Source of the DNA: Flavimobilis massiliensis
Lineage (GTDB): Bacteria > Actinomycetota > Actinomycetes > Actinomycetales > Cellulomonadaceae
NCBI RefSeq assembly: GCF_900240335.1
Contig: NZ_LT964979.1
Location: forward strand, 1,922,001-1,986,000
DNA length: 64,000 bases
Reading direction: 5' to 3'
Shown here: piece after piece, positions 40,975 through 48,968 of the stretch
How positions within the stretch are numbered: the stretch's first letter is position 1
Layout: each line of letters begins with the position of its first letter
Program-made: the position numbers and the translations under genes
The notes under the pieces: generated by a model
What the model saw: the letters and a program-made list of their open reading frames with translations, nothing else
Database searches by the model: none
Told to the model about the DNA's origin: nothing

Positions 40975-42207
40975 ATGGCATTTGGCGGTCCTTACCGGGA
41001 GATCCTCGCGCGACCCGGCGCAGCCCAGTTCTCCATCTCCGGGCTCATCTCGCGCTTCCCCATGGCGATGGTCGGCATCGGCATCGTCCTCATGATCGAG
41101 GGCCTCCACGGCTCCTACGCCCTCGCAGGCCGTGTCTCCGCCGTCTACGTCCTCGCACAGGCCGTGTGCGGGCCCCAGATCGCCCGCCTCATCGACCGCC
41201 ACGGCCAGTCGCGCATCATGCGCCCCCTCCTCGCGATCGCCGCCACCGGCATCACCGGACTCATCGTCGCGTCCGTGCTCGACGCCCCCGACTGGGCGCT
41301 TTACGCGATCGCCGCCCTCGGCGGCTCGACGATCGGCTCGATGGGCACGCTCGTCCGCGCCCGCTGGTCGAAGCTCGTCGGCGGCAACCCCCACGACCTC
41401 CACACCGCCTACTCGCTCGAGGCGTCGCTCGACGAGGTCGTCTTCGTCATCGGCCCCGTCCTCGCAACCTGGCTCGCGACCTCCGTGACCCCGTGGGCGG
41501 GCATCGTCTTCCCCGTCGTCGCGATGCTCGTCGGCGGCTACTGGTTCCTCTCCCTCAAGGACTCTGAGCCCGTCCCCACGCCGCAGACGCGCGAGGAGCG
41601 GCAGCCGACCGTTCTGCGTTTCGGCGCGATGGTCTCGCTCGTCCTCGTGTTCGTCGCGCTCGGCGCCGTCTTCGGCGCGACCGACGTCGCGACGATCGCC
41701 TTCGCCCAGGAGCACGGAGACAAGCGCGCGGCGGGGCTCATCCTCGCGGTCTTCGCGTGCGGGTCGCTCGTCGCGGGCCTCTGGTACGGCGCACGCCGCT
41801 GGGTGACGCCCCTGTGGGTGCGGTTCGTCGTGACGATGCTCGGGCTCGCCGGCGGCGTCGCGTTCTTCCCGCTCGTCGACTCGCTGTGGGCCCTCGCCGG
41901 GCTCATGTTCTTCACCGGGCTCATGATCGCGCCGTCGCTCATCGGCGGGAACGGCCTCGTGCAGCTCATCGTCCCGCAGACCCAGCTCACCGAGGGCCTC
42001 ACGTACGTCGGGACGGCTCTCGGCGTGGGTGTCTCGCTCGGCTCGTCGGTCGCGGGCTCGCGCATCGACGCCGCCGGCGCACACGCGGGGTTCATCGTCG
42101 CAATCATCGCGGCAGGCGTCGGCGCCCTGCTCGTCGTCGCGTCCGCGCCCGTGCTGCGGCGCTCAAGCACGCGCCGGTCCGGGGACGTCGAGGTCGCCAC
42201 GCACTGA
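40975..42207 (+). CDS. MFS transporter
   Basis: The product is 410 residues with 12 predicted membrane segments in two six-helix halves. The conserved loop between helices 2 and 3 is CGPQIARLIDRHGQSR, the usual MFS motif A in a modified form. It is most like YbjJ/drug-export-type transporters of actinobacteria; the substrate is unknown. The ATG at 40975 follows GAGAAT by six bases. Its 5' region adjoins the assembly gap. Confidence 0.9.
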   Translation: MAFGGPYREILARPGAAQFSISGLISRFPMAMVGIGIVLMIEGLHGSYALAGRVSAVYVLAQAVCGPQIARLIDRHGQSRIMRPLLAIAATGITGLIVASVLDAPDWALYAIAALGGSTIGSMGTLVRARWSKLVGGNPHDLHTAYSLEASLDEVVFVIGPVLATWLATSVTPWAGIVFPVVAMLVGGYWFLSLKDSEPVPTPQTREERQPTVLRFGAMVSLVLVFVALGAVFGATDVATIAFAQEHGDKRAAGLILAVFACGSLVAGLWYGARRWVTPLWVRFVVTMLGLAGGVAFFPLVDSLWALAGLMFFTGLMIAPSLIGGNGLVQLIVPQTQLTEGLTYVGTALGVGVSLGSSVAGSRIDAAGAHAGFIVAIIAAGVGALLVVASAPVLRRSSTRRSGDVEVATH

Positions 42208-42240
42208 GCGAGTGGGTCGCGGCCGCACCTCTTGCGTCGC

Positions 42241-42290
42241 GTATCGAGGATCGATACATTCTCCGTCTCGGATGTATCGATCCTCGATAC
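42241..42290. promoter_or_regulatory. Twin palindromic operators before DUF2975-XRE
   Basis: GTATCGAGGATCGATAC (42241-42257) is a palindrome with 7-bp arms GTATCGA/TCGATAC and a 3-base centre. Its exact reverse complement occurs at 42274-42290, so the two sites also form a 19-bp inverted repeat across 12 bases. The pair lies 21 bp before the DUF2975 start. The small XRE protein of the same operon is the likely binder. Confidence 0.8.
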
Positions 42291-42310
42291 CCCTGGCGTG
42301 TGGAGGACCC

Positions 42311-42976
42311 ATGACGACGACGCCCGACGCCCGGCCGCGGCTCCGCTCCGGCCTGTCCCCGTGGGCCCGCGTGAGCGCCGCACTCCTCACGCTCGCGATC
42401 CTCGGCCTCTCGCTTCCCCGACTCGGCAGTGCGCTGTGGTCCGTCGTCCGCACGTGGCTCGCGACCGGCGAGGTCGAGGTGACGCTCCCGACCCGCGTGG
42501 AGATCGTCGAGACCCTCACCTCCGACGAGTTCCCGAGCGTGAGCATCGTCTACGGCCTGGGCGGGCACGCCGACCTCTCACTGCAGTTCTTCGACGATGG
42601 CGGCCCACACCTCCAGCTCACCCTCGCCCGCACGCTCACCGCACTGACGATCCTCTGCCTCGTCGCGCTCGTCGCGACCCTCGGCGCCCGCGTCGCCCTC
42701 AACCGCTCCGTCTACCGCATGCTCGTCCGCGGCAGCACCGTCTGCGGCGTCATCCTCCTCGTCGGCCCGGTCGCCGCAAGCGTCCTCGAGGCGAACGCCC
42801 TGCGCAGCATCGCCGCACGCCTGCGCACCGAGCGCGGCGTCACGACGATCTTCCCCGAGGACATCGAGCTCGTCGTCAACCAGGTCGCCCTTGTCGGCGG
42901 GCTGGCGCTGCTCGTCCTCGCCCTCGTCCTGCGCGCCGCCGAGCGCGACGCCGAGGACCTGCGGGACCTCGTCTGA
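42311..42976 (+). CDS. DUF2975 family membrane protein
   Basis: The product is 221 residues with four membrane segments (about 20-40, 95-118, 135-155, 180-202) and a beta-rich extracytoplasmic loop between the first two. DUF2975 proteins are nearly always encoded next to a small XRE regulator, as here. Their function is unknown, and control of sporulation, lysogeny or stress genes has been suggested. GGAGG precedes the ATG at 42311. Confidence 0.85.
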   Translation: MTTTPDARPRLRSGLSPWARVSAALLTLAILGLSLPRLGSALWSVVRTWLATGEVEVTLPTRVEIVETLTSDEFPSVSIVYGLGGHADLSLQFFDDGGPHLQLTLARTLTALTILCLVALVATLGARVALNRSVYRMLVRGSTVCGVILLVGPVAASVLEANALRSIAARLRTERGVTTIFPEDIELVVNQVALVGGLALLVLALVLRAAERDAEDLRDLV

Positions 42977-43239
42977 TGGCCCGCCACCGCCCCGCCGAGC
43001 CCGCAGGGCCCGCCGACGACGGGCTTGTCGTCCGCTGCCGTCTCGACGCCCTGCTCGACGCCCGCGGCATGACGCTCCAGGAGCTCGCCGCTCGCACCGG
43101 CATCACGCGCGCCAACCTCTCCGTCCTCAAGAACGACCGCGCGCGGGCCATCCGGTTCAGCACGCTCGTCGCCCTGTGCGACGCACTCGCGTGCGACGTC
43201 GGCGACCTCCTCGTCGTCGAGCGCGACGGCGCCGCCTGA
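42976..43239 (+). CDS. Small XRE/Cro-type DNA-binding protein
   Basis: The product is 87 residues. The helix-turn-helix is LDALLDARGMTLQELAART, GITRANLSVLKNDRARAIRF, followed by LVALCDALACDVGDLLVVE, the YozG/HipB-like group that pairs with DUF2975. Start and stop share one base (TGATG at 42974-42978). It most likely represses its own operon through the twin palindromes upstream. Confidence 0.92.
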   Translation: MARHRPAEPAGPADDGLVVRCRLDALLDARGMTLQELAARTGITRANLSVLKNDRARAIRFSTLVALCDALACDVGDLLVVERDGAA

Positions 43240-43255
43240 CCAGTCACCACCCTGA

Positions 43256-43306
43256 AGCGACTCGTAGGGTCCCGGCACACTCACGCAGTGTGCTGACGCG
43301 CTACCA
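43256..43306. repeat. Degenerate dispersed hairpin, copy D
   Basis: GCGACTCGTAGGGTCCCGGCACACT is related to the left arm of the ACTCGTAGGTC family, and an inner stem GGCACACT/AGTGTGCT replaces the usual GCACC/GGTGC. The right outer arm is decayed. It lies at the 3' end of the first CBS-like gene, the same relative position as copy F beside its paralogue. Confidence 0.5.
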
Positions 43307-43325
43307 GTTCCGGGGGGTGCGGGGG

Positions 43326-43751
43326 TCAGGCCCGCCAGCGGGTCGTCACCGCGTCCGCGAGCGCCCGCACGAGCGTCGGCACGGTCACCACCTGCCACAC
43401 CGCGCCGTACACGACGACGTCGTCGAACCGCCGAGCCTCCGGACGCGCCATCGCCAGCCGCACGACCTCGACGACAGGCATCGTCTGCGGCACCGCGAGC
43501 GGACTGCGGTCGACGACCTCCCCCACCTGCCGGCGCGCGAGCAGCGCGCGACCATAGCCGAGGGTCCCTGCGCTCACAGCCGTGTGCCGCTCCCGCGAGA
43601 TGAGGCCGATCCACCGCGGGTCGTCGCTGTCGCACACGGCGACCGACGTGACGCTCTCCGGTCTGAAGAGCTCGGCGACGACGGGGTAGAGGGTCGTCGC
43701 CTCGACGACCTCGATGGGCACGGCGAGCCGGCCGACGGGCACGTGCGGCAC
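43326..43751 (-). CDS. CBS-like domain protein, paralogue 1
   Basis: The product is 141 residues from a GTG at 43751; a GTG at 43742 is also possible, and no good ribosome binding site marks either. GRLAVPIEVVEATTLYPVV, GTLGYGRALLARRQVGEVVD and VVEVVRLAMARPEARRFDDV recall the tandem CBS-like region found in some actinobacterial diguanylate cyclases. No GGDEF or EAL domain is attached. It is about 75% identical by eye to the product at 48262. The region upstream carries a terminator for the ABC operon. Confidence 0.65.
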   Translation of the reverse strand: MPHVPVGRLAVPIEVVEATTLYPVVAELFRPESVTSVAVCDSDDPRWIGLISRERHTAVSAGTLGYGRALLARRQVGEVVDRSPLAVPQTMPVVEVVRLAMARPEARRFDDVVVYGAVWQVVTVPTLVRALADAVTTRWRA

Positions 43752-43780
43752 CCGCGGGCCCGCGCGGCGAGCCCTCCGAC

Positions 43781-43836
43781 GCTCGCCGAGACGGTGAGGG
43801 TCCGCCCATGAGCGGGCCCTCACCGTCTGAGCGAGC
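43781..43836. terminator. Terminator hairpin between ABC permease and CBS-like genes
   Basis: GCTCGC outside and AGACGGTGAGGGTCCGC / GCGGGCCCTCACCGTCT inside give a long stem with one mismatch. It lies 30 bases past the permease stop on the minus strand and overlaps no convincing start codon. Confidence 0.8.
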
Positions 43837-43865
43837 GTGCGTGAGGAGGGCCGTCGGCCGCGAGC

Positions 43866-46151
43866 TCACTCGACGCCCTTGAGCGCCCCCACCATGTCGA
43901 CGCGCGCGATCCGACGGCCCAGGAGGAACGTCGTGAGCAGCGAGAACCCGGCGGCGATCGCCATCGCGACGGCGACGCTCACGAGCGTGATCTGCGCCGT
44001 GTACTCGATCCGCGGCGTCGAGAACGTCCCGACGTACTCCCCGAGGAACCACAGCCCCGCAGGGATGCCGACGGCCAGCCCGAGCACCGTCGCCGTGACG
44101 TTCTCGCGCGCCGCGAGCCGCCGCAGATCCCCCGTGCCGAAGCCCAGCACCTTGAGCGTCGCGTAGTCGCGCACTCGCTCAGTGAACGCGAGCGACCCGA
44201 GGCTGTAGAGCACGATGACGGTGAGGAGGATCGCGAACACCCGGATGAGCATGAAGATGCCTCCGAGGTCCGTCACCATGTCCGACGCGACGGTCTCCTG
44301 GTGCGACCGTTCGAGGACGCGTGTGACGTCCGCGTCGGCCGCGAGCACGTCGAGCGGGGCGTCGTCGCCGACGAGCAACGTCGTCGGCGCGAACGTCTGA
44401 CCGAGCCGCTCCCACGCCGCGCGCGTGAGCGTCACGCCCTGCGGGGCGCTCGACGCGAGGAGCTCGTCAACGACGACGTCGACCGTGCCGCCCCCTGCGG
44501 GCATCGTGAGCGTGAGCGTGTCGCCCGCACGGACGCCGAGGCGTTCCGCGGTCGCCTCGCTCACGGCGGCACCCGTGAGCCGTGCCGGCTCGCCGTCGAC
44601 CGCCGTGAGGTGCACGAACGTCCCCTCGTCGAGGACGGTGAGGACGCGGTCGAAGGCGTCGGACGGCGCCGTACGGACGACGGTCTCCTGGACGACCTGA
44701 ACCCGTCCCGCGGTCGCGGCCAGGGCCGCGACGTCCGCGCCCGGCGCGAGGGAGAGCCGCGCCGTGTAGCGGGCCTCGTCGACGAACGCCGACGTCACCT
44801 GCCCGTTCATGCTGTCAGCCATGCCGAAGCCCGCGAAGAGCAGCATGAGGCTGCCGCCGACACCGACGACCCCCATGACGAACCGCGTGACATTCGTGCC
44901 GCTGTCGCGCCACGCCCAGCGCGAGCCGTAGCTCGTGCGGGACCACCAGGCGGTCGCCCGCTCGAGCAGGATGCGGCGGCCCTGCGCGACGCCGGGGCGC
45001 ATCTGGTCGGCAGGCGCGCCCGGGAGCGAGGGACGGGCCGCGAGGTAAGCGCCGAGCACGCAGACGCCGACGACGATCGCCGCGACGACGAGCGGCACGG
45101 GCGTGTACGCGACGCGCCACGTGGGCGCGGAAAGCATGGCGCGCTGCGTCCCGAGGACGTACGTCGACATGGCCGGAGCGATCGCGAGACCCGCGACGGT
45201 ACCGAGGCCGCCCGCGACGAGCCCGTACGACGCGAAGTGCGCTCCGATGCTCGCGGCGGGAAAGCCGAGGGCCTTGAGGACGGCGATCTCGCGACGCTGC
45301 ATGTCGACGAGCCGTCGCGTCGACGTGTACATCGCGAGGATCGCGAGGAGGACGAAGATGAACGAGAAGAGCACCGAGAGCTCGCGGATCTGGTCGACCC
45401 GGTCGAACGCGGTCGACACCGCGTCGGCCGTCGTGCGGTCGGTGACGCGCAACGACGTCGTGGCGGTCGCGTCGGCGACACGTGCGGCGAGCCCGTCGGC
45501 CGCCTCCGGTCGCGCGGCGACGCGCACGACGTTCGGCGCGGGCACCACCCCGACGAGCTCGGTGACGAGGTCCTCGGGGACGAGCGCGTAGGACTCGGTC
45601 GCGGGATCCGGTGCGACGAGCGCGGGCGTGCCCGTGTAGTAGAGGTGCTCGGGCGAGAGGATCGTCCCGAGGATCGCGACGTCACGCGTCGTGCCGCCGA
45701 TCGTCAGCGGCAGAGTGTCACCGACCTCGAGCCCGCGCACGTCCGCGAACGGCTCGGCGACCCAGACGCCGTCGGCCGTCGCGGACGGGGCGAGGCCGGT
45801 GCGCACGACGGGACGCGAGAGCGTCCTCGCCGTGGCGCCGACGACCTCGAGCTCGAGGTGCGTGCCGCCGGTCGTCGCCGCGAGAAGGGTCGCAGGCTCG
45901 GCGTGCGCGACACCGTCGACGGCGGCGACCGCGGCGACCCCCGCCGGGCTCGCATCGGTCGTCCTCACCCACACGTCGGCAAGATCGGTTTCGGCGGCGT
46001 ACGCGTCGAGCTGCGTGCGCAGGCCGTTCCATGCTCCTTCGAGCCCGGTGTAGACGAGCACGGACAGCGCGGACATGAGGAGGACCGCGACGAACTGCGA
46101 CCAGTGGCGGCGGACGTCGCGGCGGAGCTTGAGGCGCAGGTGGTGGCTCAC
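43866..46151 (-). CDS. FtsX/MacB-type ABC transporter permease
   Basis: The product is 761 residues. It has two copies of the FtsX core (membrane helix, large external domain, three-helix bundle): the first bundle starts near LSVLFSFIFVLLAILAMYTS and the second near FMLIRVFAILLTVIVLYSLG. ALKALGFP and LKVLGFGTGDLRRL are the cytoplasmic coupling loops. Such permeases export lipoproteins, peptides or small molecules without a substrate-specific sequence signature. The GTG at 46151 overlaps the ATPase stop by four bases. Confidence 0.9.
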   Translation of the reverse strand: MSHHLRLKLRRDVRRHWSQFVAVLLMSALSVLVYTGLEGAWNGLRTQLDAYAAETDLADVWVRTTDASPAGVAAVAAVDGVAHAEPATLLAATTGGTHLELEVVGATARTLSRPVVRTGLAPSATADGVWVAEPFADVRGLEVGDTLPLTIGGTTRDVAILGTILSPEHLYYTGTPALVAPDPATESYALVPEDLVTELVGVVPAPNVVRVAARPEAADGLAARVADATATTSLRVTDRTTADAVSTAFDRVDQIRELSVLFSFIFVLLAILAMYTSTRRLVDMQRREIAVLKALGFPAASIGAHFASYGLVAGGLGTVAGLAIAPAMSTYVLGTQRAMLSAPTWRVAYTPVPLVVAAIVVGVCVLGAYLAARPSLPGAPADQMRPGVAQGRRILLERATAWWSRTSYGSRWAWRDSGTNVTRFVMGVVGVGGSLMLLFAGFGMADSMNGQVTSAFVDEARYTARLSLAPGADVAALAATAGRVQVVQETVVRTAPSDAFDRVLTVLDEGTFVHLTAVDGEPARLTGAAVSEATAERLGVRAGDTLTLTMPAGGGTVDVVVDELLASSAPQGVTLTRAAWERLGQTFAPTTLLVGDDAPLDVLAADADVTRVLERSHQETVASDMVTDLGGIFMLIRVFAILLTVIVLYSLGSLAFTERVRDYATLKVLGFGTGDLRRLAARENVTATVLGLAVGIPAGLWFLGEYVGTFSTPRIEYTAQITLVSVAVAMAIAAGFSLLTTFLLGRRIARVDMVGALKGVE

Positions 46152-46849
46152 CAGTCGATCTCCTCGGGCGAGGCGGGCGACTCGTTGCGCCGGTCCTCGC
46201 GGACCGAGCCGTCGTGCAGGGTGATGACATGGTCGGCGATCCGTGCGATCTCCGCGTTGTGCGTGACGACGACGACGGCGGTGCCGCTGCCGTCGGCGAT
46301 CGAGCGCAGCAGCGTGATGACGGAGCGTCCGGTCTCCGAGTCGAGCGCGCCGGTCGGCTCGTCGCACAGGAGCAGCGGCGGACGCTTGGCGAGCGCTCGA
46401 GCGATCGCGACACGCTGCATCTGACCGCCCGACAGTTCGGCGGGGAAGGACTGCTCGCGGCCGCCGAGGCCGACCGACGCGAGGGCGTCGGCCGGCGCGA
46501 CCGCGTCGCGCGCGAACTGTGAGCCGAGCCCGACGTTCTCCGCAGCCGTGAGGTTGGGCACGAGGTTGTAGTGCTGGAAGACGAAGCCCACCTTGTCGCG
46601 CCGGTACGCGGTGAGGCCGCGGTCGTCGAGCGCGGTGAGGTCCGTCCCGGCGGCGTCGATGCGCCCCGAGGTCGGGGTGTCCATGCCACCGAGGAGGTTG
46701 AGCGCGGTGGACTTGCCGGAGCCGGACGGTCCGAGGACGACGGTGAACGCACCCGCCTCGATGCTGAGGTCCACGCCGTCGAGCGCACGGACCTCCTGCT
46801 CACCGACGGGGTAGACCTTGCTGACGTTCTGCAGCGTGACGAGACTCAT
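46148..46849 (-). CDS. MacB/LolD-type ABC transporter ATPase
   Basis: The product is 233 residues. Walker A is GPSGSGKS (40-47), the signature LSGGQ is at 139-143, and Walker B LLLCDEPTGALD at 159-170. The Q-loop is FVFQHYNLVPNL. All catalytic residues are present. It is coupled to the permease and preceded 49 bases upstream by the AvrD-family gene, so the three may form one operon. Confidence 0.95.
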   Translation of the reverse strand: MSLVTLQNVSKVYPVGEQEVRALDGVDLSIEAGAFTVVLGPSGSGKSTALNLLGGMDTPTSGRIDAAGTDLTALDDRGLTAYRRDKVGFVFQHYNLVPNLTAAENVGLGSQFARDAVAPADALASVGLGGREQSFPAELSGGQMQRVAIARALAKRPPLLLCDEPTGALDSETGRSVITLLRSIADGSGTAVVVVTHNAEIARIADHVITLHDGSVREDRRNESPASPEEIDW

Positions 46850-46898
46850 GGTGCCTTTCGGGGGTGGGGCTGGCGTGGTGGGGCGGTACGGCGCCGTG

Positions 46899-47702
46899 TC
46901 AGAGGCGGGTGAGGAGCGCCGCGCGTTCGCGCAGCGGCAGCCCGAGCCGCGTCATCTCGTCGAGGAGATCGCGGTCGGAGAGGACGCGATAGCGCTCGGA
47001 GACGGGCCGATGGCCGTCGGGGTCCATGGGAACCTCGGGCCTCAGGTGGATGACCTGGTCGTACGCGTCACGCGTGTGGAGCCGTGCCAGGGCACCGTAG
47101 GCCGCGACGTAGCGGCGCAGGAACGGGAGTGCCGGGAGCGTGAGGACCGGCTTGGAGACCTGCTGGAGCAGCGGGGCATCGGGATTGAGGCCGATGCGCG
47201 CCCGGACGGCCGCGTAGGCCCACTCGCTGAGGACCGAGCCGTCGGAGACGAACCCGCTCGTGCCGGCGAGCCGTTCCTCGGCGCGCAGCCGGACGCGCAT
47301 GGAGCCGACCGTGCCGCTGCACGTGAACCGCGCGTCCGTCGGGTCCCAGCTGACGGCGACCGCCACCGGGACGTCGGCGAGGTCCTCGGGGCCGCCTGCG
47401 GCCGCGCGGATCTCGACGTGCGTGACGTCGAGGTGCCGGACGTCGACCGGCCCGCTCTCGAGCGCGCGCTCGAGCGCAAGTGCCGTGAGGCAGACGGCGT
47501 CGACGGTGCTGAGGTGCCGCTCGACGGTTTCGTGGGCCTTGTGGGACCAGGCGCCGTCATGGACGACGCTGCCCCGGCAGCGCGCGCCGCTGAGGTCGAC
47601 GTGCTCGGCGCGGACCTCGTAGCGGGACCGGCGGTGTCCGTCCCCGAAGTGTCGCTGGGTGCGTTCGCCCAGGGCATGGTCGATCGTCGCGTAGTGCGTC
47701 AC
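46899..47702 (-). CDS. AvrD family protein
   Basis: The product is 267 residues. Features include GERTQRHFGDGHRRSRYEVR, the pair SHKAHETVERHLSTVDAVCL, and a hotdog-like C-terminal half. This is the pattern of the AvrD family; in Pseudomonas syringae AvrD makes syringolides, acyl-sugar signals seen by soybean. Actinobacterial homologues are mostly of unknown product. GGGGGAG precedes the GTG at 47702. It is followed at once by an ABC exporter, which may carry its product (inference). The assignment is by remembered motifs. Confidence 0.65.
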   Translation of the reverse strand: MTHYATIDHALGERTQRHFGDGHRRSRYEVRAEHVDLSGARCRGSVVHDGAWSHKAHETVERHLSTVDAVCLTALALERALESGPVDVRHLDVTHVEIRAAAGGPEDLADVPVAVAVSWDPTDARFTCSGTVGSMRVRLRAEERLAGTSGFVSDGSVLSEWAYAAVRARIGLNPDAPLLQQVSKPVLTLPALPFLRRYVAAYGALARLHTRDAYDQVIHLRPEVPMDPDGHRPVSERYRVLSDRDLLDEMTRLGLPLRERAALLTRL

Positions 47703-48047
47703 AGCTCCCCCTAGCGTGTGTCCGCCGCGCGGGAGCACATGGTGCTCGCGGTGCGCGCGGTGCGCGCGACAGGATCTCGATGCTATGTCGGGAGGAGGTG
47801 CTTTTCCCCTGAGCAACGGATAATGAGACGGTTAATCCTTCAACTTCATATCGTCGTAGGTGGGACCGATATTCCGATTCACCACGGGGGTCGCTCGGCG
47901 CGCGTCGACGACGTCCCCAGGGAGGCCAGCGCCGTCCGGGTCCGCCCACGGGCGGACCCGCACACTCCCACCACGGTCGCAGGCCGCGAGCGCGCACCCC
48001 ACCGCGGCCCGACGCGGCGCGCACCCCGCGACGCGCACGATCGGAGC
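47703..48047. other. Intergenic region with an AT-rich promoter patch
   Basis: Bases 47815-47885 are distinctly AT-richer than the surroundings and include TTAACC and ATTATC-like elements on the minus strand, a plausible promoter for the AvrD gene. The rest is arginine-rich non-coding sequence with GCGCAC repeats near 47750-47770. No other gene is supported. Confidence 0.5.
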
Positions 48048-48119
48048 ATGAACGCTCGCAGCTCCGACCGTCTCGTCGCCCGCGGTCTCACCCAGGTCTA
48101 CGGCGACGGCCCCTTCTGA
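48048..48119 (+). pseudogene. First 23 codons of an ABC transporter ATPase
   Basis: An ATG at 48048 opens a frame ending RLVARGLTQVYGDGPF and a TGA. The pattern LxARGLTxVYGxG is the usual opening strand of MacB-type ATPases before the P-loop. Everything after it is missing; a hairpin repeat lies 16 bases further on. It is most simply the 5' stump of a deleted gene. CACGAT six bases before the ATG resembles the leaderless promoters seen elsewhere. Confidence 0.6.
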
Positions 48120-48135
48120 GGCTCACTCCCTGCCC

Positions 48136-48182
48136 ACTCGTAGGTCCGGAGCACCGTTCGATGGTGCTCCGGACCTACGAGT
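48136..48182. repeat. Dispersed hairpin repeat, copy E (perfect)
   Basis: ACTCGTAGGTCCGGAGCACC and its exact reverse complement are 20-bp arms around GTTCGAT. It is the best-preserved member of the family. Confidence 0.92.
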
Positions 48183-48195
48183 CGCCCCCCTCGGG

Positions 48196-48247
48196 CGACT
48201 CGTCGCGGCCCTGCACCTTTCGATAGTGCTCCGGACCTACGGGTCGC
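48196..48247. repeat. Dispersed hairpin repeat, copy F (degenerate)
   Basis: The right part GTGCTCCGGACCTACGGGTC is well conserved, while the left arm (GCGACTCGTCGCGGCCCTGCACC) is partly lost. It lies 14 bases past copy E and 15 bases beyond the stop of the second CBS-like gene. Confidence 0.75.
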
Positions 48248-48261
48248 GGAGGGCGGGGCCG

Positions 48262-48756
48262 TCAGGCTCGCCAGTGACGCGTCACCACGTCCGCGAGCGC
48301 ACGCACGAGCATCGGCACGGTCACCACCTGCCACACCGCACCATGAACGACGACGTCGTCGAACCGCCGCGCCTCCGGGCGCGCCATCGCGAGCCGCACG
48401 ACCTCAACGACAGCCATCGTCTGCGGCACCGCGAGCGGATCCCAGTCGACGACCTCACCGACCGGCCGCCGGGCGAGCAGCGCCCGCCCGTACCCGAGCG
48501 TCCCTGCGCTCACCGCCGTATGGCGGTCGCGCGAGACGATCCCGACGCGGCCCGGCTCCGCCGCGTCGCACACGGCGACCGACGAGACGTTCTCCGAGCG
48601 GAAGAGCGCGGCGACGACCGGGTAGAGGGTCGACGCGTCGACGACCTCGATGGGGACGGCCAGGCGGCCGACGGGCACGAACGGGTCGTCGATCCGGTCG
48701 ATCGCAGTCTCACGACGGCGGCCGCCGACGTGCGGGGCGATGGTGCGAGTGATCAC
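48262..48756 (-). CDS. CBS-like domain protein, paralogue 2
   Basis: The product is 164 residues. The core from VPVGRLAVPIEVVDAS to the C-terminal ALADVVTRHWRA matches the protein at 43326 nearly throughout, with an extra N-terminus MITRTIAPHVGGRRRET. The GTG at 48756 follows CAGGAT by six bases, fitting a leaderless start. No other domain is attached. The function is unknown; adenosyl- or cyclic-nucleotide sensing is possible for CBS-like folds. Confidence 0.75.
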   Translation of the reverse strand: MITRTIAPHVGGRRRETAIDRIDDPFVPVGRLAVPIEVVDASTLYPVVAALFRSENVSSVAVCDAAEPGRVGIVSRDRHTAVSAGTLGYGRALLARRPVGEVVDWDPLAVPQTMAVVEVVRLAMARPEARRFDDVVVHGAVWQVVTVPMLVRALADVVTRHWRA

Positions 48757-48968
48757 GCGACGATCCTGCCGCCCGCGCCCGCACCGAACACCCGGTTCGA
48801 CAGCATCTCGCGGTCCCGTTCACCGTTCCGCCGGGCACCTGTCACCCTGACCACAGGTCGTCGTCGCCGCTCGTCGTCCACGAAGATCGCCGGGTCCCGC
48901 GCGCCCCGCTCCCGCCTCCGCTATCGTTCGGGCCCTAGGGGAGTTTCACCCAGGGGGAAGAGAGTTTC

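Noticed and set aside
40795..42084. Minus-strand frame opposite the MFS gene
   Set aside because: It reads through the N and poly-G tract and is an acidic/arginine-rich shadow of the MFS coding strand.
42241..42290. The 19-bp inverted repeat as an attachment site or transposon end
   Set aside because: There is no integrase, target duplication or transposase; its position right before an XRE operon fits twin operators better.
47718..48119. A 133-codon plus-strand gene upstream of copy E of the hairpin
   Set aside because: Only the last 23 codons, from 48048, look like protein; the earlier part is arginine-rich and lies in the AvrD promoter region.
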